DNA of 64,000 nucleotides from Hermatobates lingyangjiaoensis. Lineage: Eukaryota > Arthropoda > Insecta > Hemiptera > Hermatobatidae. The stretch is from assembly GCA_026182355.1 (NCBI GenBank), contig JAPFBL010000230.1, positions 1-64,000 of the forward strand. Reading direction: 5' to 3'. The notes beneath the pieces are model-generated. The model saw nothing but the letters and a program-made list of their open reading frames with translations, was not told the origin of the DNA and made no database searches. This document shows, one piece after another, positions 59,971-64,000 of the stretch (the stretch's first letter is position 1; each line of letters starts with the position of its first letter). The position numbers were made by a program, and so were the translations under genes.

Positions 59971-60855
59971 TCAAGTTCCAGCAGGGTACATTTTCATTCA
60001 ATAAAAAATTATGAATACCCATCAACATCAAAGTTAAGTTTCCAAAGGCTGTACCACTTCACTATTTTAACATATTTGGAAGAAGGAGGGGTCATTGTAT
60101 TTGTATTATATTTGTATGCATTCATGATTCAATGAGAAAAAGAATAAATAAGAGAAATTTTTAATTTTTAAAACAACGAAAACGGATTTTTTTTCAATAC
60201 AAATGTAACAATGTTAACTTCTGATTGTATGTGAAAGCTTTTGACGAGACAAAAATCATTATGTTGTTAACCAGCTCAATATTTTTTTTTTAATTATAGC
60301 AAAGTTGAGTGTAAGCCATTCGAGATTTTTTTTCAGTTTAAGATCTGAAAATGTTTCATTCTTTATCACTTCATTCCACTGGTGAAGTTAAAAACTGCAA
60401 GTTATTAAATACCAATTGTTTGTTCTCAACGCCTATAGTGCTTTTTACCTTTAGCGCTGTTCTAAGGGGTGGAAAATTTGGTTCATTTGTTATTTGTCAC
60501 CCATTTTATCAGATTAATAGAAAATGTTCAGAATTATTTCTTTTTTTTTTTAAAAAAAAAAAGAAAAGTAATCCAATTTCAAAAATTCCATGATATATGA
60601 AATAATAATTCTGTTAAGGAACTAGTGAAAGAGGTTAAAAGAGGATTATAGGATATGAAAGAGCTGTGATTTGGAGGAATGAGAGCGTAGGCAATTGAAT
60701 ACAGCTTGTGAATCATATTGGAGGAGAGAGAGAGGATGATCTAAATATCAGTGTATAAAATCTCAAACCAGTCGGTGTATTACACTATGCATCCGTGCTG
60801 CCAAGTTAAACCAATGGAAACTATCATTTTAAACAAGAATCATACAACTTTTCTT
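59969..60855. other. spacer with small SINE and family X remnants
   Basis: 60301-60335 is a family X terminus (GTTGAGTGTAAGCCATTCGAGA); 60428-60510 is a SINE tail fragment (TAGCGCTGTTCTAAGGGGTGG). The rest is AT-rich. Confidence 0.5.
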
Positions 60856-60980
60856 TACTCTACTATAACTAATGTATAGTGATTGTGAAAAAATTTCATC
60901 CCGAGATTTTTGAAGGAATTATATGTTTTGAGGTCCCAGAAGTCGTTTTATGAAGTTTTTTCGATGATGTCTTTGTGTGT

Positions 60981-61020
<40 letters not shown>

Positions 61021-61942
61021 TGTGTGTTTGTTTGTGTGTTGTGTTGTGTGTGTGCGTGTGTGTGTTTGTTTGTGTGTTGTGGTATGTGTGTGTGTATCCG
61101 TGGTGTGTGTGTGTGTTGTGGTATATGTGTGTGTTGTCGTGTATGTGTGTGTGTTTGTTGTGGTGTGTGTGTGTGTGTGTGTGTGTGTCTGTCTGTCTGT
61201 GAGTGTGGGTATGTGCATGGGTGGGTATGTATCCAAAGTTTGTGACCACGTTTGAATCTTTGATGGACCAAATTGATATTTTACACAAAAATCAGCCTCA
61301 TGGTGCCTCATACAGTCACAGTAACCTCATAACAGAGTACAGTATGCAGGAAAAAGATAACACTCGCTCAGAGTGAATTGTTATATATGATTTTAGACAA
61401 AAGGAAAGAAGAGTGGTTTTTAATAAATATTAGGATGCCATGAAATTCCCAGTACAATAATTCTATAAATAACCAAAAATGTGAAACATAATTCAAAATT
61501 GAAAACATTCTTTGAAGAAGAATAAATGTAATTATACTTCATTTTAAAGTAAAAATTATCTTAAAACGACATGTTTCTGACATTTTTCAGACAATATAGC
61601 AATATTTTCAAATTTCAAATGGAAAAATTTGTCTTAAGTAAATTCACTGGCTATTGGATCGAAAGTAATGTTTTCTGCAAGAGTTGATTTCGTAACACGA
61701 AATTTTCGCTTTTTAAAAATGAATGTTATTACTGCTTAGTTATACTAATGAAATTATAAGCATCAGTGGTATAAAAAAAAAACCGTATATATTGATAAGT
61801 GGATCAATCACTATCAGTACTACCTCCAGGAATGAAAGACATCTCCCATTTAGATATTTATATTATACTTACATGGTGCATTATTTATGATGTATCCAGG
61901 AAGTATGATATTACGTTTACTTAAGTTAAGTGTAGGTCACTC
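60856..61942 (+). mobile_element. family X copy with expanded GT tract
   Basis: Colinear with 10136-11760 at both ends but lacking the central 600 bp; the quadruplex position is occupied by about 230 bases of interrupted (GT)n (60973-61200). Confidence 0.75.
60973..61200. repeat. interrupted (GT)n microsatellite
   Basis: GT-rich with TTGTG and GTATG interruptions. The CVCV/HTHT open frames on both strands here are microsatellite translations. Confidence 0.95.
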
Positions 61943-62547
61943 CAGATTTTTTTTATTCTATATATGGTTAATAATTTATTAAGTTTTAATTTTAACAATT
62001 TGTTTAGAACAGTACTTGCAAGGTCATCTGGTCTGCACAGTTAACAGAGCTGTGTTCAACAAAAGAGTTCCGTGCTTAACAATAAAGGGTCAAAATCATT
62101 TGCCGTATCTGTAGTACAGGTTTGTAGTAACGGGAACCCTCCTGCAACACTGTTTTGATATAACTCGATAAGAAAACTGCAAAACCCTTTGTACAACATT
62201 GTACTTCTACATCTGCAGCGAGGCTTGTTGCCCTAAAGATACAGTGTTGCGGAAATGTTTATTTTCATCTCCGTGGACTGATTACTAAAGTGTCCCACAG
62301 TCAGCAGTCTGCGTTGAGACACGCTTGATAAAAAACAATTTTTTTTGTCTTTAAGACATTAAGACAAAGCAAAGTTCAAGAAGAAATTTATTTCTTTTTA
62401 AATAAAAATACAAATCTTGGATCTCTTTTTTGAAAAAAGAAAAAGCATCTCAACAATCGAAAAAGCCTTTAAATTTATTCATTAATATTTAACTGAAGCA
62501 ACTGTTTGGATTATCAATAAAAATTAAATAGAAATAAGAAGTGCAGT
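61943..62547. other. intergenic DNA
   Basis: Nothing recognisable. Confidence 0.5.
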
Positions 62548-62548
62548 T

Positions 62549-62955
62549 GTTGCAGAATCTTTTGCACATCACCAAAACGTGCATCTCGCCCCAAGACGCC
62601 AATAATTCAGGACGCTAGCACTGATGAAGAGTGCGCAATGAATAATTTAAAAAAATCGCAAGAAAATAAACTTAGCTGACAATCTCGAGTCATTCTTCTT
62701 GAATATAGACCCTTCCACTGAAAGAAGTCGAAATTCAAAAGGGAGCCGCAAAACTTTCTAGCTCCATAACGAGGAATTTACAATGACCTGGTATGAACCA
62801 ATAAGCAGGGTACAATTACAGTTTTTTTAAGAGAGGAGAAGATAAAAAAACTTTAAATAAAGAAAAAAGTTCTGAAAGTGAGGGCGATATCATTCCACCG
62901 AAAAAACGTTCTGGGTTGATTGTACTGAGCAGCGATGACGAAGAAATTCATTAAA
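62549..62955 (+). pseudogene. unidentified coding remnant (acidic and lysine-rich C-terminus)
   Basis: Coding-like blocks lie in several frames. First: FCTSPKRASRPKTPIIQDA, STDEECAMNNLKKSQENKL. A one-base shift then gives ADNLESFFLNIDPSTERSRN, SKGSRKTF-stop. A further block reads KRGEDKKTLNKEKSSESEGD, IIPPKKRSGLIVLSSDDEEI, H-stop at 62952-62954. The final LIVLSSDDEE resembles a SUMO-interaction motif (hydrophobic core plus acidic tail). An AATAAA lies shortly downstream. It may be a decayed gene or transposon-encoded protein, or exons separated by very short introns. Confidence 0.35.
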
Positions 62956-62971
62956 TTAGAGATGACTTAAA

Positions 62972-62977
62972 TAAAAT
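62972..62977 (+). promoter_or_regulatory. possible polyadenylation signal
   Basis: AATAAA 18 bases after the last coding-like block; AT-rich context makes chance occurrence likely. Confidence 0.2.
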
Positions 62978-63339
62978 TTGTTTCTTCTTGCTTTGTGTTA
63001 TACATACATTTATATTTTCAATAAAAATTAAGTTGTCCATGTAGAATTAATTAAAAAAAAACTATTTGTTTTTACTAAGCTTTTGGAACATATTTTTATA
63101 CTAGCTCTGGGTCTCATACAACAAGGAATTTTCTAGGACCTAACTACCGTGTTATAGGAGAGTTACCTATACTCTAACAAGAGTAACTGCTTCTAAAACA
63201 GCGGACTCAAGGACTAAGAGTAAGGAAATTTAGAAAAGTGTACAACGCGCTCTTGCGTACCCTTGTCAGTTGGTGTTGGTCTCGTGTTTGGAGTGGTTCT
63301 GACACAGGATGGGTACTCATGATATATGATATGAAATGG

Positions 63340-63550
63340 GGATAAAAGATAAAGATCTTTCAACAGTGTATATATATATACCCAGTCATGGTCTGCCTGT
63401 GGAGTGACTCGTTTCTATTCTCCTGATGACGGGGCTATCGAAATGTAGTGAGTTTCCGTTTCTTTTCTGTATGTTCTTAGTCTTGTTGTTTAAAAGATCT
63501 TGGTCTTTTTCCATTTCTTATTGTGGCTTGCACATTGATATATATATATA
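63340..63550. mobile_element. Penelope 3' ends, families A and K, nested
   Basis: Decayed family A arms (63340-63368 and 63478-63540) surround a family K end that begins at a (TA)n (63369-63379), consistent with K inserting into the TA centre of an A fold-back. Confidence 0.6.
63423..63447 (+). ncRNA. hammerhead-like ribozyme, family K
   Basis: CTGATGA, extra C, weak stem II, GAA, stem III ATGT (imperfect), A at 17. Confidence 0.45.
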
Positions 63551-64000
63551 TCACAACAGTACAGGAAATTATCATCTGAAAAGCAAATAAAGGAGAAGGC
63601 TGAAGAAGCTTTGCAAAGTCTCGTAACCTTGAGGTTCAGGCTCGAACTTTTTACTTAATACTTGGCAACTTGTTCTTGTTATAGTTAGCGTTGTGATGAT
63701 TACTATGATGGTATAGTTGGATGGATTGATAGTAATGTTTGGGCATAGTTGCATATATTGTAATGATACTTAATGGAGTAAGGGGGGAGAAGGAAGACGG
63801 CGGGGTATGAGGTGAGCACGTCTGGTGCAGAGTGGCTGCTGCCGGTCGGTCCGCCTCCTCTCTCACTCTCTCTACCTGTCCAGGGTGAGCCAAAAGGTCA
63901 ATGACTTGGCCCCTCCGGGATCTATGTCACTCGCGCGCCCTTACCTGCATTCCCTCCCTCCGAGCCGCAACCTTTCTTCCAGTCCTTCATGCACTCCAAT
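63551..64000. other. window edge, GC-rising sequence
   Basis: From about 63780 the sequence becomes clearly GC-richer. An 80-codon minus-strand frame (63651-63893) has no recognisable domain; it may be the edge of a gene or promoter beyond the window. Confidence 0.35.

Noticed and set aside
60896..61311. Overlapping 107-130 codon frames rich in HT or CV on both strands
   Set aside because: Pure (GT)n microsatellite translation.

Overview
This is a eukaryotic, AT-rich intergenic window with no intact host gene. It is built almost entirely from transposable elements and their debris, joined by (TA)n microsatellites. Penelope-like elements (PLEs), hAT and mariner DNA transposons, Jockey/CR1-type LINE debris and a tRNA-derived SINE family together suggest an invertebrate, probably an arthropod (crustacean or chelicerate more likely than insect). 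Nothing here is lineage-diagnostic, so that assignment is weak.

Layout. 0-2.8 kb: low-copy AT-rich DNA with one GC-richer hairpin segment. 2.83-6.15 kb: a hAT-type element with a perfect 8-bp target duplication, split by a mariner end and a nest of PLE fragments. 6.6-7.9 kb: a five-copy 138-bp satellite, a SINE and decayed satellite. 8.5-9.85 kb: two PLE 3' halves. 10.1-11.8 kb: a 1.6-kb anonymous repeat (called family X) with a G-quadruplex tract. 12.6-16 kb: a TIR element and SINEs. 17.2-21.1 kb: a PLE and fold-back elements. 22-25 kb: LINE debris, family X, fold-backs, SINE. 25.5-31.4 kb: PLE ends and a 637-bp tandem retrozyme-like array. 32.1-35.1 kb: family X again. 35.2-36.3 kb: more fold-backs. 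37-47 kb: sparse, with two hAT pieces, an 86-bp tandem array and two fold-backs. 47-50 kb: a SINE with an expanded 41-bp minisatellite and dispersed repeats. 50.6-55.2 kb: the densest cluster of PLE ends. 55.7-58.4 kb: GC-rich LINE-like 5' sequence and tandem repeats. 59.2-64 kb: fold-backs, family X and coding debris.

The main signal is a self-consistent set of more than 40 short motifs: CTGANGA, then one extra base, a stem II hairpin, GAA, a short palindrome beginning with A and ending with T, and a non-G base. This is the hammerhead ribozyme core with a minimal stem III that can pair between two copies. About a dozen sequence families keep the fold with different sequences: stem II changes in compensating fashion, stem III is AGATCT, ACGT, ACGCGT, AGCT, ATAT, AATT or ACATGT, and several families also pair stem I. 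Three copies show the context directly: GIY-YIG endonuclease C-terminus, stop, UTR, hammerhead, the PLE ORF N-terminus (ending LLPxYTNI), then (TA)n. That is the known PLE pseudo-LTR arrangement. Most other copies are 3' ends of the same kind arranged head-to-head as snap-back inverted repeats, nearly always flanked by (TA)n. Hammerheads in PLEs and retrozymes are established. The insertion after A9, the interchangeable stem III palindromes, the (TA)n junctions inside codons and the recurrent snap-back geometry are what deserve checking.
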